A stretch of 64,000 bases of DNA, taken from the NCBI GenBank assembly GCA_902763805.1, contig CACWTN010000004.1, positions 1 to 64,000 on the forward strand, read 5' to 3'. The position numbers were made by a program, and so were the translations under genes. Shown piece by piece: positions 55,189 to 62,368 of this stretch (its first letter is position 1; the number at the start of each line of letters is the position of its first letter). The notes beneath the pieces were generated by a model, which was not told the DNA's origin, made no database searches, and saw only the letters and a program-made list of their open reading frames with translations. Origin of the DNA: an uncultured bacterium. GTDB lineage: Bacteria > Cyanobacteriota > Vampirovibrionia > Gastranaerophilales > Gastranaerophilaceae.

Positions 55189-56265
55189 CTATTTATTAAT
55201 AAACAAAGAGTCGCAAATATTTGTCTGAGGAATATAATCGTATTCCTGCATTTCAACATCTGCCATAATTTTTGAACGTTTCTTACGGAAAAGCATATCG
55301 ATAAAAGCTTCCAAACGTGTAATAAATCCTGCTTCGCCTGTCTGTTCATCAATAGTCAGAACCAAAAGTGGTTTTCCGAACTCTTTTGCTTTTCTTGTAA
55401 TTCTGTCAACCATTAATGAATCAGGTCCACAGCCAAAAGCATTAATCGATATAATACCGTCAATTTTATTATCTTTAAGGTAATGACCGGCAGTACCCGT
55501 CATTTCATGTTCGTTTGCCCAATATTTTTTCTGACCGAATGCTGCAATACCTTCTGCCATTTGTTCGTCCGTAAGCTGGAGAGATGTAAACACTTTTACA
55601 TCCATCTTTTCAAGCTTATCAAAGATTTTCATGGTTGCACGTTCATCGTACATATTATATCCGTGAGATATTAAAGCAACATTAATCGGAGCTTCTTTTT
55701 TCTTGTCCTGTTCCTCAATGAAAACTTTACCGCTCAATGCGTAGTGCATAGCTTTCTTATAGCTCATACCCGAACGTGCCATAACAAGGAAGTTATTATA
55801 TACCTTCCAGCCCTGTTTTGATGCAGTCTTAATCTGTTCAAAATCAGTAATACCAAATGGTTTTACAGATTCTTTAAGAAATTCATACAATCCCTGGTTT
55901 TTTGCCGATTTATCCAGTGTCGGCTCTATTATATTAATATCAGCTTTAATTACATTTCTGACCAAATCGGGAAGTCCTCTGATTTTTGAGCAGTTATAAA
56001 TCTTTGGCGCTATTGATTGCAAAGACGGCACAAATATATTCTTAACCCCTTTTGATATAAGATTTAAAATATGTCCCAGATATATCTTAATCGGCAGACA
56101 AGTTTCTGTAACAACAAGCGCTGCACCGTCAGTCATAGTCTGTTTCGTTGTCGGGTCTGATAAAACTATCTTAATACCAAGTGCCGTAAAAAAGCCGTAC
56201 CAAAACGGATAATTATTATAAAATGACATTCCTCTGGGAATACCAATTACCTTTTCATTTTCCAT
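55189..56265 (-). CDS. DUF2229/acyl-CoA dehydratase activase-related protein
   Basis: The 358 residues begin IGIPRGMSFYNNYPFWYGFFTALGIKIVLS, as in DUF2229 and the C-terminal part of large 2-hydroxyacyl-CoA dehydratase activators. Cysteines in VVTETCLPIKIYLGH and NAFGCGPDSLM are placed like Fe-S or substrate ligands in the dehydratase subunits. The ASKHA ATPase domain of true activators is absent, so this is the stand-alone form. Role unknown; an Fe-S radical-type reaction is a fair guess. GAAAGGGA lies about 11 nt before the ATG. It leads into polA. Confidence 0.75.
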   Translation of the reverse strand: MENEKVIGIPRGMSFYNNYPFWYGFFTALGIKIVLSDPTTKQTMTDGAALVVTETCLPIKIYLGHILNLISKGVKNIFVPSLQSIAPKIYNCSKIRGLPDLVRNVIKADINIIEPTLDKSAKNQGLYEFLKESVKPFGITDFEQIKTASKQGWKVYNNFLVMARSGMSYKKAMHYALSGKVFIEEQDKKKEAPINVALISHGYNMYDERATMKIFDKLEKMDVKVFTSLQLTDEQMAEGIAAFGQKKYWANEHEMTGTAGHYLKDNKIDGIISINAFGCGPDSLMVDRITRKAKEFGKPLLVLTIDEQTGEAGFITRLEAFIDMLFRKKRSKIMADVEMQEYDYIPQTNICDSLFINK

Positions 56266-56324
56266 AAAAAACTTTTCCCTTTCGTCAATATCGTATAATA
56301 AATATACCTAAAAGTCACGGTATA

Positions 56325-56353
56325 TTGTAATAATATTAAGTAATTGATATAAT
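56325..56353 (+). promoter_or_regulatory. Leaderless-type promoter of ruvC
   Basis: TTGTAA (56325-56330), exactly 17 nt, TATAAT (56348-56353), 6 nt, ATG at 56360. Identical architecture to the wecG promoter. Confidence 0.7.
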
Positions 56354-56359
56354 CAGGTT

Positions 56360-56830
56360 ATGAAGATTTTGGGAATAGACCCCGGAATGGCTATTGTGGG
56401 GTACGGATTAATAGAGATAGAAAATACCAAGCCTGTTCTTCTCGCATCAGGCTCTGTTCAGACTGACAAAAGTCTGTCTGATTCAAAAAGATTACTTGAG
56501 ATTTTCAATGATTTATCAACAATTATTGAAAAATATCAGCCTGACTGCGCTTCTGTTGAGAATTTGTTTTTCTTCAAAAATCAGAAAACTGTTATTCCCG
56601 TAGCTGAGGCAAGGGGAGTTATTTTAACCGTTCTTGAAAAATACAATATACCTGCTTTCAGCTATACACCGATGGAAGTTAAACAGGTGTTAACAGGATA
56701 CGGCAGAGCTGAGAAAAAAGAAGTTGAGCAAATGGTTAAAATTGCGCTTGAAACAGATAATCTGCCAAAGCTCGATGATACAGTCGACGCTATAGCAATT
56801 GCCATCTGCCACTCAAGAAATATCATCTGA
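56360..56830 (+). CDS. ruvC: Holliday junction endonuclease RuvC
   Basis: The 156 residues include the four acidic catalytic positions D7 (GIDPG), E67 (SVENLFF), D140 and D143 (LDDTVDAIAIA). It resolves junctions made accessible by RuvAB. Length normal. No Shine-Dalgarno sequence; leaderless start likely. Followed by the PurD-like gene 24 nt on, which has its own TATAAT. Confidence 0.96.
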   Translation: MKILGIDPGMAIVGYGLIEIENTKPVLLASGSVQTDKSLSDSKRLLEIFNDLSTIIEKYQPDCASVENLFFFKNQKTVIPVAEARGVILTVLEKYNIPAFSYTPMEVKQVLTGYGRAEKKEVEQMVKIALETDNLPKLDDTVDAIAIAICHSRNII

Positions 56831-56842
56831 TTTTGAATATGG

Positions 56843-56848
56843 TATAAT
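56843..56848 (+). promoter_or_regulatory. -10 element 6 nt before the PurD-like gene
   Basis: TATAAT ends 6 nt before the ATG at 56855, matching the leaderless spacing of ruvC, ruvB, wecG and purB. The -35 is weak. Confidence 0.5.
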
Positions 56849-56854
56849 AGAACT

Positions 56855-58093
56855 ATGACTAAGAAAATTTTAATAATCGGAAACGGAGCAAAAGAATACG
56901 CTCTGGCAAAAAAATTATCAGAAAATAATGAAATTTATATAACACCTTCAAGTGATACACTGAAAGAGTTTACAACCTGCCTTGATATAAGAGAAGACAG
57001 CGTTCACGAAATTCTGGAATACGTTATGGAAAACGGCATTGATATGACAATAGCCGTCTCCGATAAAGCCGTAAATTCAGATATTGCATCATTATTTAAC
57101 CAGCACAAACAGCCGATATTTGCACCGTCTGCAAAAGCAAATGAAATTGTGACAAATAAAGCTGCAGCAAAAAAAGTTCTCTACAAGCTCCGAATTCCGA
57201 CGCCAAAATTCGGAATCTTCGAAAAGCTTAACCTTACACTGGATTACATAAAAAATCAAAAATACCCGTTTGTAATAAAAACAAACGATAATAACAGCGC
57301 AACAATAGTAACATCTGATAAAACTGCAAAAAATATACTTGAATCAATCTTTCTGGAAAAGAATAAAAAAGCAGTTATAGAAGATTATATATACGGCACT
57401 CCGTTTTCTTTTTACACACTTACAGACGGATACAAAGCAATTCCCATAGGAAGTTCCCTTTCCTACAAGCACTCTCTTGAAGGTAACGGAGGACAGCTTA
57501 CAAACGGAATGGGCGCCTGTGTTCCGAACTACAAGCTTTCGGAAGAAAACGAATATTTCCTTATGAATAACGTAATTCTTCCAACCCTCGATTATCTTGA
57601 AATATCAGGTAATCCGTATTTGGGTATTCTCGGCGTTAACGGAATTTTAACGGAAGAAGGACAGCTTATGATTCTGGGCTGGCAATCATTTACACAGGAT
57701 TTTGACTCAGACGCAATATTCGGCAGTATCAATGATAACTTATATGACTTATTTGAATCCTGCATAATAGGTTCTTTCAGCGACGAGGTCGAATCCATAA
57801 GCATAAACCAAAATCAGTCGGTTTCACTGGTTTTGACCTGCAAAAACAAAGATAACAATGCAAATATAATTAACGGACTTGATTACCTTGAAGACGATAC
57901 ACATATAAGCTTCTATCCGTCTGTCACAAAAAATAAATATCTTGAATTTGAAGCCGCTAACGGACCTGTTCTCGTTATGACTTCATCTGCTTCCTCATTA
58001 TCAAGAGCAAGAGATAAAGTTTATACAGATGCCAATGATATAGCATTTTCAGGGATATCGTATAGAAAAGATATATGCAATATTAATAATTAG
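56855..58093 (+). CDS. Degenerate PurD-like ATP-grasp protein
   Basis: The 412 residues follow the order of phosphoribosylamine-glycine ligase: IGNGAKEYALAKKL (for GGREHAL), PSAKANEIVTNKAAAKKVLYKLRIPTPKFG, EDYIYGTPFSFYTLTDGYKAIPIGSS, GGQLTNGMGACVP (for GPNTGGMGAYSP), and ILGVNGILTEEGQLMILGWQ. Key deviations are the loss of the ATP-binding KAxGLAxGKGV (here KTNDNNSATIV), the DHKR/GD motifs and much of the E-R-F-GDPE end (ILGWQSFTQDF). A true PurD is likely elsewhere; this may be a paralog with another ligase role or a decayed copy kept under selection. The frame is intact. Confidence 0.6.
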   Translation: MTKKILIIGNGAKEYALAKKLSENNEIYITPSSDTLKEFTTCLDIREDSVHEILEYVMENGIDMTIAVSDKAVNSDIASLFNQHKQPIFAPSAKANEIVTNKAAAKKVLYKLRIPTPKFGIFEKLNLTLDYIKNQKYPFVIKTNDNNSATIVTSDKTAKNILESIFLEKNKKAVIEDYIYGTPFSFYTLTDGYKAIPIGSSLSYKHSLEGNGGQLTNGMGACVPNYKLSEENEYFLMNNVILPTLDYLEISGNPYLGILGVNGILTEEGQLMILGWQSFTQDFDSDAIFGSINDNLYDLFESCIIGSFSDEVESISINQNQSVSLVLTCKNKDNNANIINGLDYLEDDTHISFYPSVTKNKYLEFEAANGPVLVMTSSASSLSRARDKVYTDANDIAFSGISYRKDICNINN

Positions 58094-58095
58094 TC

Positions 58096-58159
58096 TTAAC
58101 ATTTCTTTACATATTAAAATAAAAAAGGCAATTCTTTAAAAAGAAAATACTTTATATAT
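58096..58159 (+). promoter_or_regulatory. HLR1-linked promoter, copy E
   Basis: A near-perfect HLR1 box (58096-58113, TTAACATT-TC-TTTACATA, one mismatch), GCAATT (58128-58133), exactly 16 nt, CTTTATATAT (58150-58159), then AAGGAG and the ATG at 58203. Confidence 0.72.
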
Positions 58160-58202
58160 ATATCAGATGAAAACACAGAGATATTTATAAAAGGAGAAAC
58201 AA

Positions 58203-58391
58203 ATGGCAAGAGTATTAATTTCCATGCCTGAAAGTTTTTTAGGCAAAATTGACGAAGTAGCAGAAAATGAAAGCCGCTCACGTTCTGAGCTTATCAGAGA
58301 AGCTTTAAGAAGCTACATTACACGTTCACAAGTAAGACAAAACACACTGGCAGACAAAAATGCACGTATTTTAGAAGCGCTGCTGGACTAA
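58203..58391 (+). CDS. Ribbon-helix-helix (CopG/Arc-type) protein, 62 residues
   Basis: The N-terminal strand MARVLISMPESFLGKIDEVAENESRSRSELIREALRSYI is a typical RHH unit: a beta-strand that enters the DNA major groove as a dimer, followed by two helices. The last 20 residues are a polar tail. RHH proteins are repressors, antitoxins or NikR-like regulators; no toxin gene adjoins, so an antitoxin role is not supported. AAAGGAG lies 8 nt before the ATG. Promoter copy E makes it the one recognised DNA-binding protein of the HLR1-linked group. Confidence 0.85.
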   Translation: MARVLISMPESFLGKIDEVAENESRSRSELIREALRSYITRSQVRQNTLADKNARILEALLD

Positions 58392-58495
58392 AAGTTTTGA
58401 GCTTAAACGGCGAAAAAGGGAAAAGGAGAAACACCTTTTAATAAAGGTAAACACAGAGGAAAATAGAGAAACAGTTGTAAAAAGAAAACAACCAT
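58392..58495 (+). other. Purine-rich 3' region after the RHH gene
   Basis: About 100 nt rich in A and G (GGGAAAAGGAGAAACACC, AGAGGAAAATAGAGAAACAG) with a small hairpin AAAAGG/CCTTTT near 58423-58440. No frame of note. It is retained between the stop codon and the terminator, so the transcript has a long, nearly unpaired tail that could be functional RNA or a ribosome or regulator-binding segment. No family is recognised. Confidence 0.35.
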
Positions 58496-58529
58496 GGGAT
58501 TCTGCATTAAAAAAGAATCCCTTTTTTTT
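58496..58529 (+). terminator. Terminator of the RHH unit
   Basis: GGGATTC (58496-58502) pairs with GAATCCC (58515-58521), followed by eight T (58522-58529). Confidence 0.88.
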
Positions 58530-58550
58530 GTTCATTTATGCACATAATCT

Positions 58551-58579
58551 TTGACAAGGATAATAGTTTGCGTTATTTT
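58551..58579 (+). promoter_or_regulatory. Promoter of the MFS gene
   Basis: TTGACA (58551-58556), 17 nt, TATTTT (58574-58579). The ATG at 58589 is 9 nt on, so a very short or absent leader is expected. Confidence 0.6.
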
Positions 58580-58588
58580 AGCTTTGGG

Positions 58589-59830
58589 ATGGACAAGAAA
58601 AAGAACATAATTTTAAGCGCTATACTCATATTTCTCGGAACAATATTTTATTTCTTCGCGAATTTTCAGCGGATAGCAATACCCGGGGCAATATTTGACA
58701 TACTTGAACAGGAGCTGCATGTAACAGCACCTTATATAACTGCGTTTGGTGCAATTTATATGTATGTATATGCCTTCACACAGCTTATTAACGGTGTACT
58801 TGTTGACCGTTTCGGAGGCTTCAGAATAATGTTTGCAGGAGGTGCAATACTTTCTGCCGGTGCTTTATTATTCCCGGTAAGTTCAAATCTTCTGATTATG
58901 TACCTGTCAAGAGGGTTGATAGGAATAGGAAGCAGTATGTTTTACCTGAGTCTTATCAAAGAACTGAGAGAAGTTGTTTCTGAAAAGAATTTTGGTATAG
59001 CAATCTCAGTAATGCTTTTTATAGGATACACAGGCGGAATCTTTGCAAACGCTCCATTCGTTTATGCAATGTGTTTTGCTTCCTGGAGAGATATACTAAC
59101 AGTTATGGCGGCTATAGCATGTATTTTACTTCTGGTATTCTTCATAATCTTATTCTCTGTAAAGCTTCCAAAGGTAAATAATAAGGTAAAAATCAGAACT
59201 CTGCCGTTCAGGCTTGTATTACATAAGCGCCACAACAGAAACCTGTTCAGCTTTGCGTGTTGTAACTTTGCAATCTTTTACACAATACAAACCGTAATCG
59301 GCAAAAAATTCCTTGAAGATTTTTGCCTGATGAGTGTTTCGAAATCATCATTGTTTCTGTCCTCCATGGCAGTAATAGCAGCTGTATTTAATATAGTAAA
59401 CGCATACGTTTGCAAACTCTCACACAACCACAGGGTTAAATTCTTAAAACATGCATCTGTTATAACATTCGGCTGCTTATTAATAATATTTCTGGCAATA
59501 ATGTTCAATATCAAAACGTACATAATCGCAAGTATATTCTGTATACTGGCAGCTAATGCCAGTTTATCAGCAATTTTGGTACCTGTATTACACCTGTCTA
59601 ACAGAAAAATGGTATCAGGAACTGCTGTAAGTATAATGAACTTCTGTTTCTTCATGATGGTAGGAATTTTAGGAACCGCTACCGGATTTCTCCTTGATAT
59701 ATTTGAGCCTGTAAAAAGAGGAAACATAACCGTTTATACAAATGAATCTTACCTGCTTGTATTCGGTATGTTTTTAGCTTTGAGTATATTTGAAATGTAC
59801 AAAGCTATGAAGCTTTCAAACAAATACTAG
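58589..59830 (+). CDS. Major facilitator superfamily transporter
   Basis: A 413-residue inner-membrane protein of about 12 helices. The MFS motif A is visible between helices 2 and 3 (NGVLVDRFGGFRIM), with the half-repeat loop near residue 190 (SVKLPKVNNKVKIRTLPFR). I start at ATG 58589 (MDKKKNIILS), because the earlier in-frame ATG at 58538 precedes the promoter. The region FLSRGLIGIGSSMFYLSLIKEL is like hexuronate/anion symporters, but the substrate cannot be fixed. It ends 9 nt from convergent coaE. Confidence 0.82.
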   Translation: MDKKKNIILSAILIFLGTIFYFFANFQRIAIPGAIFDILEQELHVTAPYITAFGAIYMYVYAFTQLINGVLVDRFGGFRIMFAGGAILSAGALLFPVSSNLLIMYLSRGLIGIGSSMFYLSLIKELREVVSEKNFGIAISVMLFIGYTGGIFANAPFVYAMCFASWRDILTVMAAIACILLLVFFIILFSVKLPKVNNKVKIRTLPFRLVLHKRHNRNLFSFACCNFAIFYTIQTVIGKKFLEDFCLMSVSKSSLFLSSMAVIAAVFNIVNAYVCKLSHNHRVKFLKHASVITFGCLLIIFLAIMFNIKTYIIASIFCILAANASLSAILVPVLHLSNRKMVSGTAVSIMNFCFFMMVGILGTATGFLLDIFEPVKRGNITVYTNESYLLVFGMFLALSIFEMYKAMKLSNKY

Positions 59831-59839
59831 AAATAAATT

Positions 59840-60400
59840 TTATAAAGTATCGGCAAAAGCTTTAATCTGTTCACAAAGGTTTTCTTTTGTTGAATTATTT
59901 ACAATTACATAATCAGCTTTTTTTATTTTTTCTTCCTGAGGCATTTGAGAAGAAATTCGTCTTTGAGCTTCCTCTTTGGAATAATTGTTTCTTTCCATAA
60001 GACGTTTTAACTGTATATCATTATCAACAGACACAAATATAACTTTATCAAATATATCTTCAAACCCTGCTTCATACAAAAGAGGAATTGATACAAAGAT
60101 ATATTTGTCATTTTTATGTACTGTAAAAAGTTCAAGGATTTTGGCTTTTATTAAAGGATGAGTTAATTCTTCCAGTTTTGCTCTCAGACTGCTGTCAGAA
60201 AACACAAGTTCCCCAAGTTTTTTCCTGTCGATTTTACCATCAGTAAAAACATCATAGCCGTAAAAATCAGTTAAAGTATCCAGAACATTATGTGCAATTT
60301 TGTCGGAATCATACACAACATAACCTAACTCTGCAAGAGTTTTTTCGACCTGAGATTTTCCTGATGCGATATTACCCGTTATTGCAAACTTTACGACCAA
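59840..60400 (-). CDS. coaE: Dephospho-CoA kinase
   Basis: CoaE phosphorylates the 3'-OH of dephospho-CoA, the last step of CoA synthesis. 186 residues with P-loop GNIASGKS at 9-16, LTHPLI and VSIPLLYEAGFEDIFDKVIFVSVD (the family's core), and QLKRLMERNNYS-AQRRISSQMP. The start is TTG at 60400, with AGGAACAGG overlapping the end of rluB. It is last in the rluB-coaE pair after the thioesterase. Confidence 0.94.
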   Translation of the reverse strand: MVVKFAITGNIASGKSQVEKTLAELGYVVYDSDKIAHNVLDTLTDFYGYDVFTDGKIDRKKLGELVFSDSSLRAKLEELTHPLIKAKILELFTVHKNDKYIFVSIPLLYEAGFEDIFDKVIFVSVDNDIQLKRLMERNNYSKEEAQRRISSQMPQEEKIKKADYVIVNNSTKENLCEQIKAFADTL

Positions 60401-60401
60401 G

Positions 60402-61145
60402 CTACACCTGTTCCTTTTGGATTTTTGCCAAATAAGCCTGAAGCTGTTTAACCTGTTTTGGTTTTAACGGTTTTACCTGTCCCTTTTTAAGTCCTTCAAG
60501 AGTAATTATTGCATGCTGAATACGTTTAAGAACCTCAACTTCAAACCCGAGTTTTGCAAACATTTTTCTTATCTGACGGTTAATCCCCTGATACAAGACA
60601 ACCTGTACAACAGACTTTTTATTGGTAACATCAACAGGCATGGTTTCGGCATAAGCCATCTTTTTTTCTCCAGTATCAGTCACAATTTCAATTCCGTCAA
60701 ACATCTCTTTAGCCTGTACTTCGGTAAATCTTCCGTTAATTGTTACCATATATACTTTAGGAACTTTTATTGACGGATGCGTCATCTGATTAATAAGTTC
60801 ACCGTCATTAGTAAGAATAAGCAGTCCCGTTGAATCTTTATCAAGCCTTCCTACAGGTTTAAGATATTTAAGCTCAGGCGAAATGACATCATATATTGTC
60901 TTTCTGCCTTTTTCATCTTCCTGGGTTGTAATATATCCTGCAGGTTTATAAAAACGGTAATATTCAAGTTTCTGAGGATGAACAGCTTTACCGTCAACAG
61001 TAACTTTATCCTTTTCCCTGACATAAAACCCAAGCTCTGTAACCACTTTTCCGTTCACGGCAACTTTGCCTTCAGATATAAGCTCATCAGCTTTTCTGCG
61101 TGACGTTAAACCTGTTGATGCAATATATTTATTAAGCCTTGGCAT
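60402..61145 (-). CDS. rluB: 16S/23S rRNA pseudouridine synthase (RsuA/RluB family)
   Basis: An S4 RNA-binding domain (1-60; LNKYIASTGLTSRRKADELISEGKVAVNG) is followed by the catalytic domain with GRLDKDSTGLLILTNDGEL (catalytic D102) and the KL-related end NRQIRKMFAKLGFEV-L-R. Target in 23S versus 16S rRNA cannot be told apart here; RluB is the best match by length and by S4 linkage. Its ATG is 2 nt after the thioesterase stop, and coaE follows. Confidence 0.9.
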   Translation of the reverse strand: MPRLNKYIASTGLTSRRKADELISEGKVAVNGKVVTELGFYVREKDKVTVDGKAVHPQKLEYYRFYKPAGYITTQEDEKGRKTIYDVISPELKYLKPVGRLDKDSTGLLILTNDGELINQMTHPSIKVPKVYMVTINGRFTEVQAKEMFDGIEIVTDTGEKKMAYAETMPVDVTNKKSVVQVVLYQGINRQIRKMFAKLGFEVEVLKRIQHAIITLEGLKKGQVKPLKPKQVKQLQAYLAKIQKEQV

Positions 61146-61147
61146 CG

Positions 61148-61558
61148 TTACACCGCCATTGATTTTTCACAGGGAACTCTTAAAATATCCGGAATTCTTC
61201 TGTAAATTTTACCTTCATTGGATACTGCAACAACCTCTATAGTACCTATAGTATAGGTTTTTCCTGTTTCTTTGTTCTTAATAACCTGAGTAAACTGGAC
61301 AACAATAGGAGTCATTTTGGTAATCTCAGTTTCAACAATAATTCTCTCATCAAGGAGAGCAGAAGCTTTATATCTGATATTAAGGTTAGTAACAGGAATA
61401 GCCACATCCTGTCTTTTCATTTCAACAAGGTCTATACCTATTGCACGGCAGAATTCAACCCTTGCCTGCTCCATCCATCTCAGATATGAGCCGTGCCATG
61501 CAACACCATAAGCATCAGTGTCACCATAATATACTGTTTGTTCAAAAATATGTTTCAT
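61148..61558 (-). CDS. Acyl-CoA thioesterase, YbgC/4HBT family
   Basis: 136 residues with the hot-dog fold start: FEQTVYYGDTDAYGVAWHGSYLRWMEQARVEF. D15 and H22 are the catalytic pair in this family. Hydrolyses short acyl-CoA or acyl-ACP thioesters; in Gram-negative bacteria YbgC sits with Tol-Pal, but no tol gene is here. TATAAT (61572-61567) ends 8 nt before the ATG, so the start is probably leaderless. Heads a likely operon with rluB and coaE. Confidence 0.87.
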   Translation of the reverse strand: MKHIFEQTVYYGDTDAYGVAWHGSYLRWMEQARVEFCRAIGIDLVEMKRQDVAIPVTNLNIRYKASALLDERIIVETEITKMTPIVVQFTQVIKNKETGKTYTIGTIEVVAVSNEGKIYRRIPDILRVPCEKSMAV

Positions 61559-61562
61559 AATG

Positions 61563-61572
61563 TATAATTATA
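61563..61572. promoter_or_regulatory. Back-to-back overlapping -10 elements
   Basis: The palindrome TATAATTATA holds TATAAT on both strands: rightward 61563-61568 for glyoxalase I and leftward 61572-61567 for the thioesterase. Only one polymerase can bind at a time, so the two transcripts should compete. Confidence 0.65.
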
Positions 61573-61598
61573 CCATAAGGATTAACTACGGAGGAAAT

Positions 61599-61982
61599 AT
61601 GAAATTTTTACACACTATGATAAGAGTTAAAAACATAGAAAAATCACTAAAATTCTACACAGAGCTCATGGATATGGAGCTGGTTGAGAAAAGACGTCTG
61701 GAAGATTGCTGGCTGTACTTTTTAACAGATAAAGACAAAACCTGCATGCTTGAACTAACATACAACGACGATACTCCCAAAAACGGATATAATATCGGAA
61801 GCGGCTTCGGTCATTTGGCTTTTGAAACAAAATCTCTTGAAGATTTTACGGCAAAACTTAACAAACTTGGATACAACTATCTTTACGAACCGTTTGATTT
61901 AACGGGGAAAGGTTCAATGATAGCGTTTATACAAGACCCAGACGGATATGAAATAGAGCTTATTGAACAAGTTAAATGGTAA
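61599..61982 (+). CDS. gloA: Glyoxalase I (lactoylglutathione lyase)
   Basis: 127 residues with all metal ligands in place: H5, E52, H72 and E120 (LHTMIRV; LELTY; FGHLAFE; GYEIELIE). It detoxifies methylglyoxal as its thiol hemithioacetal. I start at ATG 61599, which follows GGAGG; the frame extends 13 codons further up but that part overlaps the promoter. The thiol cofactor in this lineage is unknown. Confidence 0.92.
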   Translation: MKFLHTMIRVKNIEKSLKFYTELMDMELVEKRRLEDCWLYFLTDKDKTCMLELTYNDDTPKNGYNIGSGFGHLAFETKSLEDFTAKLNKLGYNYLYEPFDLTGKGSMIAFIQDPDGYEIELIEQVKW

Positions 61983-61988
61983 AACGTG

Positions 61989-62041
61989 TTAACATTTTGT
62001 AACATTCAGGCAATTTTCAAGAAAAAATAACCTTTATATAT
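61989..62041 (+). promoter_or_regulatory. HLR1-linked promoter, copy F
   Basis: A degenerate HLR1-like pair (61989-62006, TTAACATT-TT-GTAACATT), GCAATT (62010-62015), exactly 16 nt, CTTTATATAT (62032-62041). Here the gap from the second half-site to GCAATT is only 5 nt; the first half-site is 15 nt away, so the register differs from copies A-E. Confidence 0.6.
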
Positions 62042-62073
62042 ATGTAAAGGTTATTTTAATATTGGAGGTTGTT

Positions 62074-62226
62074 ATGAATTTAGCGTACAGAAAATTGGCA
62101 ATGCTTGAAAGAGAATTTATCGAAAGAGAACAGGCTGCAAAAATTGAAGGAACAATATCAAGTCCTATCGACAGAGATTTTAAAGAAAAAATTACAAAAC
62201 TGCTCGATCAGGTAAGATATATATAG
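62074..62226 (+). CDS. Small protein of 50 residues, HLR1-linked
   Basis: ATG at 62074 with TTGGAGG 7 nt upstream; stop TAG at 62224-62226. The product is charged and helical (LAYRKLAMLEREFIEREQAAKIEGTISSPIDRDF, ending KITKLLDQVRYI), with no known domain. It is a stand-alone gene between promoter copy F and a terminator, which argues for real expression. Function unknown. Confidence 0.7.
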   Translation: MNLAYRKLAMLEREFIEREQAAKIEGTISSPIDRDFKEKITKLLDQVRYI

Positions 62227-62253
62227 TTCACTAAAAAACTGAATAATGTTTGT

Positions 62254-62285
62254 AAAGATGCAATACAAGTATTGCATCTTTTAGT
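62254..62285 (+). terminator. Terminator of the 50-codon gene
   Basis: AAAGATGCAATAC (62254-62266) pairs with GTATTGCATCTTT (62269-62281), followed by TAGTTT. Confidence 0.85.
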
Positions 62286-62368
62286 TTATTAAAAAATAAT
62301 TAAGTATAATATTCAGAAATGTATAATATGTTATAATATCAGAGTAAGAGAGTACAAGGAGGATATTA

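Noticed and set aside
58203-58391. Toxin-antitoxin module with the RHH protein as antitoxin
   Set aside because: No toxin-sized gene adjoins; the RHH gene has its own terminator.
61560-61598. 13-residue N-terminal extension of glyoxalase I
   Set aside because: It overlaps the promoter; GGAGG precedes the internal ATG at 61599.
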